Shown here: in pieces, positions 23,085 through 34,980 of the stretch
How positions within the stretch are numbered: the stretch's first letter is position 1
Layout of the letters: each line of letters begins with the position of its first letter
Origin: Branchiostoma lanceolatum
Taxonomy: Eukaryota; Chordata; Leptocardii; Amphioxiformes; Branchiostomatidae
Direction of reading: 5' to 3'
Assembly (NCBI RefSeq): GCF_035083965.1
Contig: NC_089724.1
Location: 22,658,474-22,722,473 of the forward strand
DNA length: 64,000 nt
Notes under the pieces: model-generated
Database searches by the model: none
What the model saw: the letters and a program-made list of their open reading frames with translations, nothing else
Told to the model about the DNA's origin: nothing
Position numbers and translations under genes: made by a program

Positions 23085-23258
23085 TTGTCATAAGCTCGAG
23101 GTTCCCCTAGCCAGGGGTAGGCTCAGGAGCCAGTCCTTCAGTGTTAGAGTAGTTAGTGACTGGAATGCACTACCACAATCTGTGGTGGATTCTAAGAGAG
23201 CCAACGAGTTCAAAACACGGCTGGATAAACATTGGGAGAGTGTGCAGTACAACACATG
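23085..23258 (+). mobile_element. C-terminal remnant of a non-LTR reverse transcriptase
   Basis: A plus-strand frame with VVSDWNALPQSVVDSKRANE followed by FKTRLDKHW is the conserved end of CR1/jockey-type reverse transcriptases (WNxLP...FKxxLD). Only this end is present, so it is a dead 5'-truncated insertion inside the larger element. Confidence 0.7.
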
Positions 23259-23504
23259 AGTATCGTCCGAGACTAGGATTACCACAGGCTGAGCCTCCTC
23301 ATCCTGAAGATGGTATAAAGGTATACCGTAACTTTCTTCCAACACTAAGATATTCACGGATGAAATTTGTGCCTGTATCTTATCCTATCACAACTGCTAG
23401 CAACAAACAAGGGACAATGGATTATGGAGAATCATGACTCCCAATATACTCAAGTGTGACAAATATGATGATGTTGATGAGCGTGCAGGACTGTAGTCTT
23501 ACCT

Positions 23505-23606
23505 TTGGAGCCTGTAGCAGCACTTGAGGTACTCAGCGGCTGAACTTCTGGCAGTTGTTTGCTTTGTTCCCAACCATCCTCCTCATAATGGTGAACCCAC
23601 TGCTGC
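23505..23606 (-). CDS. Possible internal exon, unknown protein
   Basis: Between an acceptor (ACAG or CAG near 23606) and the donor AAAG|GTAAGA at about 23504, the minus strand reads QWVHHYEEDGWEQSKQLPEV followed by a Ser/Thr-rich stretch. The composition looks coding, but no family is recognised and the join to 22808-22952 is out of phase. Confidence 0.3.
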
Positions 23607-25198
23607 TGTACTGGTATATAGAATAGGAAACAATGAAACAGACTGTTTAAAAACCGGAGCATCCTCAAATTTTATACATGTAGCATAAATGTTCTACTTG
23701 AAATATAATATGGTGACCAAAGCTTCAACTGAAGTGAAAACATAACCATTCGAAGTTTCTAACTTTCACATCACACTATTGCTTCTGTTGTGTCTTGTAA
23801 TTTCTTTTTCATCTCATCCCATAGGTATTGACCCCATATGACCCTATCAGGGGCAAATTTGAGGCTAGGGGTGATCTCATGATCAGTCTATATCTCGAGT
23901 GTTTGCTGTTTCGTAATTAGTATCTTAAACCCGACACGAATACCTGTTAACAACTGACAAGTACAAACAAGTAAGTCAACTGACATTCGTGCCAGGTTTA
24001 ATGCCAAGTACTATTTGATTATAACAAGTTGAAAATTACAAATTTTCTCATGGGGAGGGGGGCAGGTTAGTTGAAGACATGTGTTTCTGGCGATGACATG
24101 TCAATAAATAAAACTAAGACAAAGTAGCTGAACATATTTTTGATTTAAAACATTCTTAAGTGTACCAAGGTCTATTTTCTCACCTCATTGTTTGTACTCA
24201 GCGAGCCTTAGAGCAGTCCAAAATAAAATGCACAGCCAGCCGTGTCCGGTGCAAGGAGGGAGGGGGGCGACCAAACTCACATCGCTGATACGTCAGTCAC
24301 CATAGTTTTCCGAACGTTTGAGTTTAAGCCATATTCCTCCTCGACTCACAAGCCTCTCCCAGATCGATGGTCCACCAATGTAGACTGTGGTGGATCCATT
24401 TATAGCGCCGAGAGGCGGGTAACGCCCTGTATTCATCTCTACTGTGGACCCCGGACCTGCCCGGACCAACGGTTTTCTGAATAATGCCGACCACTCAGTG
24501 CGCATGCGTAATCCAACAGACCAATCAGAGGACAGTAGTGTAATGACCTATAGGATGTTGACCTGCAGGTCAGAAATTGACCTTTCTGGTTTTTAAGAAA
24601 CTTTATCTGTACTGTGACAGTCAAACTGAAGATCAGGACCTTCCTCCTGGGTTCGATTCACGTTTTCCTCAAAGTTTCTGTTTTCATCTTGGCCCCCCTT
24701 TTTCTTGCTTGTCTAACATTGTGTATTTATGAGTTATTGTGATCAGAAACTATTAACTTTGTTATAAGTAACAGTTACATTTAGATCATAACATTTGTGT
24801 ATATTACATGGATTTGGAGACTTTCTTTATATTTGATTATTCTTTGTAGATATAAAGTTCATCAAAGTAGGGTCTAAGACTTAATGAGAATATTTAACGT
24901 TAAATGAGATAGAGGAAAACCATTTGCCTCATAGTAAATCCATGAACATAAAAAACAAATTCATAGTTGTTACGTTGTGACTCATGATCTCAGTAGGTGG
25001 TGGGGGTTGGGGTGGGCTGTATACACTGTGAGTACACTTGTATAGCTTCTTATCTTGTGTGCGTGTGTTATAATGAGTCAATTGTAAGTTGTTGCCCATA
25101 GGCACATGTAACTAACTGCAGGAAAGGACTGACAGACAATTGGTACCACAATATACCATGTGACTATTCTAGCTTATTTGGGTTTATATGCAAAGCGA

Positions 25199-28100
25199 TT
25201 CCCCGCCCTGAGTTATCTCTGTTATCGAAGGGCGGGGAGGGATGTTATATGCACTCCAAGTCCCCCGCCCTGTGATATCTGTTATCGAAGGGCGGGGAGG
25301 GATGTTATATGCACTCCAAGTCCCCCGCCCTGTGATATCTGTTATCGAAGGGCGGGGAGGGATGTTATATGCACTCCAAGTCCCCCGCCCTGTGATATCT
25401 GTTATCGAAGGGCGGGGAGGGATGTTATATGCACTCCAAGTCCCCCGCCCTGTGATATCTGTTATCGAAGGGCGGGGAGGGATGTTATATGCACTCCAAG
25501 TCCCCCGCCCTGTGATATCTGTTATCGAAGGGCGGGGAGGGATGTTATATGCACTCCAAGTCCCCCGCCCTGTGATATCTGTTATCGAAGGGCGGGGAGG
25601 GATGTTATATGCACTCCAAGTCCCCCGCCCTGTGATATCTGTTATCGAAGGGCGGGGAGGGATGTTATATGCACTCCAAGTCCCCCGCCCTGTGATATCT
25701 GTTATCGAAGGGCGGGGAGGGATGTCATATGCACTCCAAGTCCCCCGCCCTGTGATATCTGTTATCGAAGGGCGGGGAGGGATGTCATATGCACTCCAAG
25801 TCCCCCGCCCTGTGATATCTATTATCGAAGGGCGGGGAGGGATGTTATATGCACTCCAAGTCCCCCGCCCTGTGATATCTGTTATCGAAGGGCGGGGAGG
25901 GATGTTATATGCACTCCAAGTCCCCCGCCCTGTGATATCTGTTATCGAAGGGCGGGGAGGGATGTTATATGCACTCCAAGTCCCCCGCCCTGTGATATCT
26001 GTTATCGAAGGGCGGGAGGGATGTTATATGCACTCCAAGTCCCCCGCCCTGTGATATCTGTTATCGAAGGGCGGGGAGGGATGTTATATGCACTCCAAGT
26101 CCCCCGCCCTGTGATATCTGTTATCGAAGGGCGGGGAGGGATGTTATATGCACTCCAAGTCCCCCGCCCTGTGATATCTGTTATCGAAGGGCGGGGAGGG
26201 ATGTTATATGCACTCCAAGTCCCCCGCCCTGTGATATCTGTTATCGAAGGGCGGGGAGGGATGTTATATGCACTCCAAGTCCCCCGCCCTGTGATATCTG
26301 TTATCGAAGGGCGGGGAGGGATGTCATATGCACTCCAAGTCCCCCGCCCTGTGATATCTGTTATCGAAGGGCGGGGAGGGATGTCATATGCACTCCAAGT
26401 CCCCCGCCCTGTGATATCTATTATCGAAGGGCGGGGAGGGATGTTATATGCACTCCAAGTCCCCCGCCCTGTGATATCTGTTATCGAAGGGCGGGGAGGG
26501 ATGTTATATGCACTCCAAGTCCCCCGCCCTGTGATATCTGTTATCGAAGGGCGGGGAGGGATGTTATATGCACTCCAAGTCCCCCGCCCTGTGATATCTG
26601 TTATCGAAGGGCGGGAGGGATGTTATATGCACTCCAAGTCCCCCGCCCTGTGATATCTGTTATCGAAGGGCGGGGAGGGATGTTATATGCACTCCAAGTC
26701 CCCCGCCCTGTGATATCTGTTATCGAAGGGCGGGGAGGGATGTTATATGCACTCCAAGTCCCCCGCCCTGTGATATCTGTTATCGAAGGGCGGGGAGGGA
26801 TGTTATATGCACTCCAAGTCCCCCGCCCTGTGATATCTGTTATCGAAGGGCGGGAGGGATGTCATATGCACTCCAAGTCCCCCGCCCTGTGATATCTGTT
26901 ATCGAAGGGCGGGAGGGATGTCATATGCACTCCAAGTCCCCCGCCCTGTGATATCTGTTATCGAAGGGCGGGGAGGGATGTTATATGCACTCCAAGTCCC
27001 CCGCCCTGTGATATCTGTTATCGAAGGGCGGGGAGGGATGTTATATGCACTCCAAGTCCCCCGCCCTGTGATATCTGTTATCGAAGGGCGGGAGGGATGT
27101 TATATGCACTCCAAGTCCCCCGCCCTGTGATATCTGTTATCGAAGGGCGGGGAGGGATGTTATATGCACTCCAAGTCCCCCGCCCTGTGATATCTGTTAT
27201 CGAAGGGCGGGGAGGGATGTTATATGCACTCCAAGTCCCCCGCCCTGTGATATCTGTTATCGAAGGGCGGGGAGGGATGTTATATGCACTCCAAGTCCCC
27301 CGCCCTGTGATATCTGTTATCGAAGGGCGGGGAGGGATGTTATATGCACTCCAAGTCCCCCGCCCTGTGATATCTGTTATCGAAGGGCGGGAGGGATGTT
27401 ATATGCACTCCAAGTCCCCCGCCCTGTGATATCTGTTATCGAAGGGCGGGAGGGATGTCATATGCACTCCAAGTCCCCCGCCCTGTGATATCTGTTATCG
27501 AAGGGCGGGGAGGGATGTTATATGCACTCCAAGTCCCCCGCCCTGTGATATCTGTTATCGAAGGGCGGGAGGGATGTTATATGCACTCCAAGTCCCCCGC
27601 CCTGTGATATCTATTATCGAAGGGCGGGGAGGGATGTTATATGCACTCCAAGTCCTCCACCCTGTACTCCAAGTCCCCTGCCCTGTGATATCTGTTATCG
27701 AAGGGCGGGGAGGGATGTTATATGCACTCCAAGTCCCCCGCCCTGTGATATCTGTTATCGAAGGGCGGGGAGGGATGTTATATGCACTCCAAGTCCCCCG
27801 CCCTGTGATATCTGTTATCGAAGGGCGGGGAGGGATGTTATATGCACTCCAAGTCCCCCGCCCTGTGATATCTGTTATCGAAGGGCGGGGAGGGATGTTA
27901 TATGCACTCCAAGTCCCCCGCCCTGTGATATCTGTTATCGAAGGGCGGGGAGGGATGTTATATGCACTCCAAGTCCCCCGCCCTGTGATATCTGTTATCA
28001 AAGGGCGGGACGCCGGGGAGGGATGTTATATGCACTCCAAGTCCCCCGCCCTGTGATATCTGTTATCGAAGGGCGGGAGGGATGTTATATGCACTCCAAG

Positions 28101-28897
28101 TCCCCCGCCCTGTGATATCTGTTATCGAAGGGCGGGGAGGGATGTTATATGCACTCCAAGTCCCCCGCCCTGTGATATCTGTTATCGAAGGGCGGGGAGG
28201 GATGTTATATGCACTCCAAGTCCCCCGCCCTGGGATATCTGTTATCGAAGGGCGGGGAGGGATGTTATATGCACTCCAAGTCCCCCGCCCTGTGATATCC
28301 GTTATCGAAGGGCGGGAGGGATGCCATATGCACTCCAAGTCCCCCGCCCTGTGATATCTGTTATCGAAGGGCGGGAGGGATGTCATATGCACTCCAAGTC
28401 CCCCGCCCTGTGATATCTGTTATCGAAGGGCGGGAGGGATGTCATATGCACTCCAAGTCCCCCGCCCTGTGATATCTGTTATCGAAGGGCGGGGAGGGAT
28501 GTTATATGCACTCCAAGTCCCCCGCCCTGTGATATCTGTTATCGAAGGGCGGGAGGGATGTTATATGCACTCCAAGTCCCCCGCCCTGTGATATCTATTA
28601 TCGAAGGGCGGGGAGGGATGTTATATGCACTCCAAGTCCTCCACCCTGTACTCCAAGTCCCCCGCCCTGTGATATCTGTTATCGAAGGGCGGGAGGGATG
28701 TCATATGCACTCCAAGTCCCCCGCCCTGTGATATCTGTTATCGAAGGGCGGGAGGGATGTTATATGCACTCCAAGTCCCCCGCCCTGTGATATCTGTTAT
28801 CGAAGGGCGGGGAGGGATGTTATTTGCACTCCAATTCCCCCGCCCTGTGATATCTGTTATCTAAGGGTAGGGAGGGATGTTATATGCACTCCAAGTA
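25199..28897. repeat. 60-bp satellite array, ~62 units, each a hairpin
   Basis: The unit reads CCCGCCCT-GT-GATA-TCTGT-TATC-GA-AGGGCGGG followed by GAGGGATGTTATATGCACTCCAAGT. Outer arms CCCGCCCT/AGGGCGGG and inner GATA/TATC can fold as a stem-loop in every unit. Most units are 60 bp and some are 59 (one G lost in the GGGG run). Variant units recur in order (two GATGTCATATG units, one CTATTATCG unit, a 59-bp unit) at about 25.7 and 26.3 kb, about 599 bp apart. A truncated insertion (CCTCCACCCTGTACTCCAAG) recurs at about 27.65 and 28.64 kb. This is higher-order structure from unequal exchange. Long open frames through it are a by-product of the 60-bp period. Confidence 0.95.
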
Positions 28898-28914
28898 ACT
28901 GCACTTGAGATACA

Positions 28915-29050
28915 GTTTTGCAGGGGTTTACACTCATTTAACAGGGATTTACCGGTATTAACTTGGTAAATGTATGGTAAAGGTGGGTAAATGTCATACA
29001 CCATATTTACCAACAATTTACTCCTTCCAGGTAAATTTGGTAAATCCCAC
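28915..29050. repeat. Sub-terminal GGTAAAT repeats, right side
   Basis: Mirror of the left sub-terminal block: repeated GGTAAA/ATTTACC words (for example GGTAAATGTATGGTAAAGGT) between the satellite and the right inverted terminus. Confidence 0.6.
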
Positions 29051-29063
29051 TTTTCGTGCAGTG

Positions 29064-30581
29064 TTGTTTGTAAGACTAGAAATATTAGTACAGATTCAGT
29101 GTAGCGTGAAAAAAAAACTTCATGCCTATAAGAAAATAGGAAATCTGATGCTATAAAGATTCACGATGTCCAATTAATTTTGTTCAGGAATCAACCCAAA
29201 TTGGACCGTGGCTGATGTGATTTAATTCTCTATCGCCAGGTGGTGTTTCATGACAGAATAGCATGTTGTTTACCTCCGCGGAGGAACGTTATGTTTTCCC
29301 TTGCGCTGGTTTGGAAACAGGATACGTTGAGATATCACTTGATTTTCAGTATATTCTGTAAGTGGGGAAAGTCTTGGTCAAATAAAACATACCAAGACGC
29401 ACGGATATCTGGATTAAGATCCGAGAATTGTTTTGAGAATTTCTTAAGGGTCCTTGTTGGTGGTATTGTATGTCTCGGCCCTTGTTTTTTTGCTGTCAGA
29501 AAGTGGGCCAATCTGTCAGATGAAGGTACCCCCCCCCCCTCCGCCTTTGCTTGGAAAGTAATTAGACAATAACAGCAATGATGTTGATGATGTAACGTTT
29601 AATTGTAATGTTGCTGCTACAGAAATTTAACTCTAGATACTAGTCACTTGACAAAATTTTCGTACTACATGTATTTAGTCATGTCACATACCTTATGCGG
29701 ATGTCATACAATTGGAAACTGAGGGCTTCCTTGGGATAGTCATGCATGTGTCCTGCAGAATCCAGGTGTCTTGTTGAAAAGTCTGTCTTGGTTCTGTCAC
29801 AGCCAGCTTAAAAATTCTAAAACATCAAAACCGTATGACGACCTACGACAAATGTGACCAGGCTTAAAAGTAAAACAATGAGTAACATATAGATTGTATG
29901 CAGTATGGAAGAAGTATTAGTTGTAACAAGATTACACATGAAGAAAATATATATTGAAAGCAACAAAAAATTCTATATATTTTACACTAAGGAATAAATT
30001 CATTCTAATTTTGTGTACACTTCAATATGCCATTCATTTATCATTTTTGTCTAGAGTGTTTGCTATAATGAATTCATACTAACTTTGCGTACACTTATGC
30101 CATTCATTTGTAATTTTTATCTACATCAGTGCAAAAGTGCACCCCGATGTATAATCTTCTGTCAGTCAGTCTAAAAGACTAGAACTTACTGTACAAATAT
30201 GACATTATACACTATATGTATAATATGAATATTACTAGTGGTACAATGGGTATAACAATCAATCCATATTGCTATAGACATGAAAATGTTGCTTTAAGGT
30301 GACGCTAGATAGAGATTCTAAGATTAGAACCTACAGTCAAAGTCTAAATAATACCTGCATTATCACTGATGGAGGCTAAAAAATACTGGGGTGTGTCCAT
30401 CACTACTCAGGATGGCAAACCACAAATAATAATCATCTATACAAGTGTTTCACAAAGTGTTCCCTTCAATTTTCCTGGTATATGGCATCCTCTCAATTAC
30501 CTTCCTCTAATTTCAACAAAAACGATCACTACAAGATCCTATAGGTGTCTGTCCTAATGTCTGTCTTTTGTCCAGCCTCAG
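29064..30581. other. Spacer and probable 3' UTR of the zinc-finger gene
   Basis: No recognisable exon. A diverged tandem pair lies at about 29996-30058 and 30069-30130 (AATTCATxCTAAxTTTG, then TACACTT and CCATTCATTT). A long C run is at about 29527. Confidence 0.4.
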
Positions 30582-33500
30582 TCAATCTTCTGACATCTCC
30601 TCCTCTTCTGAGCCCTCCTTCTCTACTTCATTACCGTTGTCCTGTGAACCAAGAGCACCTGAACCAGGATACATATCTGCCAGCTCTCTGTCCTGAGCTG
30701 TTGTAGAAGTTTTCATCATCTCCTCATGCTGATCTTCAGAATCAGATGTTTCACTTTCATCTTCTCTCCCTATGGCGTTGTCAGTATTGTTGGAACCATC
30801 TGAGTCCCTCTCCATCATTCCTGTCCATCCCTTCCTCCCTGTGGAAGGATTTTCCATCGTCTGATCGACATCGTCTGATTCGATCAGGTGGCTTGTGGCA
30901 ATCTCCATTTCGTCTTCAGAATCCCTCCCTAATCGAATGTTGGATAGTCTTACTTTCACTTTTTTGTCCCTCTTCCTTCTCCCTGTGCCGATGGCTCGCC
31001 CCCTTCTTCTTGCCTCTGCCTCTCTGTGGTGCTTCTTTATGTGGGTCTTCAAGTTGGTCTTCTGTACACAGCTATATGTACACACGTCACACTTGTAGGG
31101 CTTCTCGCCCGTGTGTATGAGGAGGTGTGCGGGCATGTTGTACTTGTAGATGGTTTCATACTTGCAGGACTCGTACGGACACTTGAAGGGTTTACTGGGC
31201 AGGTGGGTCATCAGGTGCTCCTCCAACTTGTGTGCTCCATAGAAGATTTTACCGCAGTGGTGGCACAGGTTGTGTGACGTGCCTTTCCCATGCTTGTTTT
31301 TCATATGACACAGGAGCTTATATTTTGAGTTACCGATGAAACTGCACTCCTCACACGGGAAGTCTCCCTTGTGGTTACAGGTCTGAATATGGGTGTCCAT
31401 GTCTTCCCTAATTCCCCAGTAATGCCTACAGTACACACACCGCAGGATCTCAATGTCATGATCACTTTTCAGGTGCTTGGCAAGGTGGTTCTTGTTGGTG
31501 GTTGTGTAGTCACAGTGTTTACACTTCACTGGCCCCTCTCCCAGTCCTGTCAACAAGTCAAAGAATAAGAAATATCTGCAAAACTGGACTATGGGACATT
31601 TAAGGCTTCCCAGAACACTTTGAATTACATCAAATGTCCACAGCACAGACCTTTGGCTGTCTTGCATCTGAGCAGAGCATGAACAAGTTAGATCAGGCAA
31701 TATTTTCTATTTTATATATGTTGCAGACTTGGCTTCATGTTTGAAGTCGATAAACTTGAATACTGCATGACACCACATTTCAGCCTTTGTGTGTGTGGAC
31801 ATAAATCTTTGCCCAAAATCTGCTGCTAAACATGAACTCAGAATATCTATATCAGCAGGAGAGAGCAGACAATAAAACCTTTTTCAGACAACCCTAATTT
31901 GTAACAAAATCTGACTTGACTCACCATGTTTGCTCAGTCGGTGTACTTGTAAACAGTACTTGGTTTTGGATTCATATTCACAGTCATCACACTTGAAAAT
32001 TGTAGTCTTCTTTGTTGCACATTCATCTGGAGGAGTAGAAAACATCATGACACTGTTACAGTGTGTAAATCAGACTGCATAGAACATTAGAAGGGTGGAA
32101 CATTGTGTCATGGGCAAAGCATTGTATTCTTGTTCAAGCAAGAACAATTTGCACCTGGGAATGAAGGGAAAATGTAGAATAGAAGTTGACAAAATCTTAC
32201 CTGAGTGTTTCTGCTGCATGTGTGTGTTGACCCAACTCTGATAGGGGCAACGATAATCACAGATGGTACAGCCATACTTCAGTTCTTCCTTCTTGGTATG
32301 TTTACAGAGAACGTGTGTCTTTAGATGCGAAGCTCGAGAAGCTTTATAGTCACACTTATCACATTGAAAAATCTTTTCCTTGACGCCAACTACGCGAGCA
32401 TTCTTAGTCAGTGTTTTAGGCCCATATGTATATGCATTCACTATTTTCCGCCCGTGTTCTTTCGCGGCATGGCGAATATATTTCCTTTTTTCTTGGAACA
32501 TCTTGTTGCAGTCTGGACACTGAAACTTCCCATTAGGCATGTGTATTTTCATGTGTTCTGCAAGTTCTTTGGGATCATCTGTCTTGAACCTGCATCTTGC
32601 AATCCTGCAGCGTGGGTGCACCTCATCCTCGTGCTTCAGCATCTCCTCCAGGCTGTTTCCAGTGAAACTGCAGCTCACACACACTGCGCCACCCTTGTGG
32701 ACAGTCACCTCGTGGTTGTATATGACGTGGCTCTTCTCGCTGGTGTAGTTACATTGTGGACACTTGTGCTGTTTCCGGTTCCCACGGGGCTTTCGGGGCG
32801 CCCAGTTCTCCACAGCTACCCCATGGTCACGACTGAGGTGGGCGGCATACTGAAGCTCGTAGGTGGAAACAAAACTGCAGTGATCACATTTGTACAGGCC
32901 TTGCCCTTCCTTCCTCTTTCTAATCCATTTCTTCTTCTTCACACCTTCTTTGCTATGACCAGATTTAGCTGGTTCCTTCACAGGGCTGCCCCAATCACTT
33001 TCGTCAGAACTGTTGCCAGAATAGGACTGTTCTGACACACTCACATTCCTCCTTCTCTTCCTGGGTTTTCCATGTTTGTGCTCATGGTCATCTATGTCAC
33101 CACTTGAGTCAGGTGATCTTTCATCAAGATGTACAGGTGTCTCCTTCTTTCTGGCACTCCTCCTTAAACCAACAATCTTTTCATTGTTACTTTCTTCTAA
33201 ATCTCTTTTTGACATTTTCTTGGCTTCTTCATGAGTATGTCCAGCACTGCTACTTGTCCCTGACTGCACAGTTTTCTTCTGTGCATCTTTTCCTCTTACA
33301 GGCACTTGCACAGGTACAGTCTTCTGCCTTGCTGGTTTGCTTGTAACTTCACGCCTCTGTCGACCAGACTGTCTCTTTGGCTTCTTGTCAACAGGTTTAT
33401 CAAACTTGCCATCATCAATGGTAATCTCTGTACCTCCTCCTTGCCTCTTTTTCTTTTTTATGGCCTCCTGTGGTTTGCTTATCTTAGAAGAAGGTTGCCG

Positions 33501-34115
33501 AGTCCTTTTAGTCTGCTGGGTCATCTGTTTCCCAATCCTGTTACTTGGAGAGCTTTTAGCTACACGCTTCTGAGCTGGCCTAGTTGTGGGCTGAGTTTGC
33601 TGAGGAGGAAATGGAGTGTTTGTTTTTGTCTTGCCCTTTCTTGGCATCTCCCTCCTGGGAGCAGTTTGTCTAGAGGATGACATGAGTGTATCTTGTAATG
33701 TTTCTGCTGTTCTTTGCAGGTTGCTTCTTAAAGACATTTTTACATCAGCCTCTTCCTTAGAGCTCACCCCCACATCTAATTGTCCCTTCTTAACTGAAGA
33801 ATCTTTCCTTACCGACAACCCTGATGGCTCTTTCTGGCTCTTTGACACCTTGCTGGTACTACTCGTTTTTGCCTTCTTGTCATTGCCAGATGGTTGTTGA
33901 AAGCGTGGTCTTCTTGAGACAGTGAGAGGGCCGTGGTCCTCACATTCCAGCAGCATAAGAGGAACAGGGTCCAGTTCAGATGGCAGGTGTGCACTGTCAT
34001 CTTTGTCCCTCTCAGAGGCACCTGGTTCACTTTGATTGCTAGCCATAGCTTGGCCCACTTTAGTGTCTGAGGTAGTATTGGTGTTGTTGGAATAGTCTTG
34101 AGACCTTGCAGCCAT
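30582..34115 (-). CDS. C2H2 zinc-finger protein, 14 fingers, ~993 aa
   Basis: Likely a nuclear DNA-binding regulator. Three exons fit in phase: 34115-32201, 32026-31925 and 31546-30582 (stop). The first roughly 400 residues are low-complexity, Lys/Ser-rich and presumably disordered. Seven C2H2 fingers follow (about residues 408-636, starting YKCDHCSFVSTYELQYAAHL), one finger on the middle exon (FKCDDCEYES...), and six on the last exon, including the only TGEKPY linker. The C-terminus is acidic (ending EKEGSEEEEMSED). Many fingers have the CxxCxY/F spacing seen in REST- or ZNF462-like proteins, but I cannot assign an orthologue. The start is the ATG at 34115. The frame stays open further upstream, so a longer N-terminus or a 5' exon is possible. 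Confidence 0.88.
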
Positions 34116-34980
34116 AGTGATGATATCACTTTTTCCCCAACACCCTATTGCAAAAGCAGTATCTGGAAAGAGAAATGACAGGTACTGTTTCAAGCCATTC
34201 ATGACAAAGACAGGCAGACTGATTGACTCATCATTTTTGACTTTTATGCAAGTTATGGCATTTTCAAGGCAGACTATAGTCACATTATCAGACTTTTCTA
34301 ATTGACTGGGGGATAGAAATGGTTTTAACGAAGGCAGGATATAAATCAATTAATGATGATTTAATTAAAAAATGAACAAATTAATTATCACCCCTCCTGA
34401 GTCAATGGAATATCCCTACAGCGTCCTCCATTATCATGGGCAATATTTGCAATCTACTTCGTAAACTCAGAGCCCATTTTAAACCTCTCAACCAGTAGTT
34501 TAAGTTATCTATGCTTAGCGACAGTCTATGTGACATACTATTGACATACCCGCTTTATACCTCTATCGTTGCTGAGCCTGGGGAGCTGGAGCGAGAGGTT
34601 CAAAAATTATAATCTATTGAATCTCTCGCAAAGGAATCTTCCCAGACATCTAAGCTTCTACTTTTTGTGCGGAGGTCTCTGCCAACGTCTCTAGAGCACC
34701 TCTTTTGTCTCCGATCTGATCATGAGACTCTGGACGGTCCCAACTTCACCATTCACGTTCGCGTGCTTCTTTGTCTGTGCCTGGGAAGGATTTGACCTGA
34801 CTTGACCTGACTTGGTTGTGAACGCATCGTAAGGTTTGATAATTTCATGACAATATTTCCGAATTAAGAGCTCTTAACAGCAAAATTATGATTCTAAAAC
34901 CATCAAACATAAATATTACTGAGATATAACTGAATTTTCTGACATTTTTTTGCATTATCAATGAAATACGAAATGAAGCC
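34116..34980. promoter_or_regulatory. Divergent intergenic region, zinc finger / SMIM19
   Basis: The 865 bp between the zinc-finger start (-) and the SMIM19 start (+) probably serve both genes as a bidirectional promoter. No TATA box or strong motif was identified. A tandem TTGACCTGAC repeat lies at about 34790-34812. Confidence 0.4.

Larger units (their letters stand above)
21144..29063. mobile_element. 7.9-kb CACTA/EnSpm-like element with internal satellite
   Basis: The left end CACTGCACGAAAAGTGG (21144 on) and the right end CCACTTTTCGTGCAGTG (to 29063) are inverted repeats of at least 26 bp with one mismatch. TTG flanks both sides (21141-21143 and 29064-29066), a 3-bp duplication as made by CACTA/EnSpm transposases. 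Sub-terminal regions are packed with short ATTTACC words, another trait of that superfamily. No transposase was found, so it is probably non-autonomous. It holds the 60-bp satellite, a retrotransposon scrap and two possible exons. Confidence 0.75.

Noticed and set aside
25160-26653. 497-codon open frame and similar long frames through the satellite
   Set aside because: The frame exists only because the 60-bp unit is a multiple of three without stops. 59-bp units break it, and all frames on both strands behave alike. Not a protein.
25199-28897. CRISPR-like array of regular repeats
   Set aside because: There are no unique spacers, the whole 60-bp unit repeats, and the surroundings are animal nuclear DNA. 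It is a satellite.
32325-33900. Plus-strand frames of 60-236 codons across 32.3-33.9 kb
   Set aside because: They are antisense to the zinc-finger gene, whose C2H2 spacing and splice phases leave no doubt about the coding strand.
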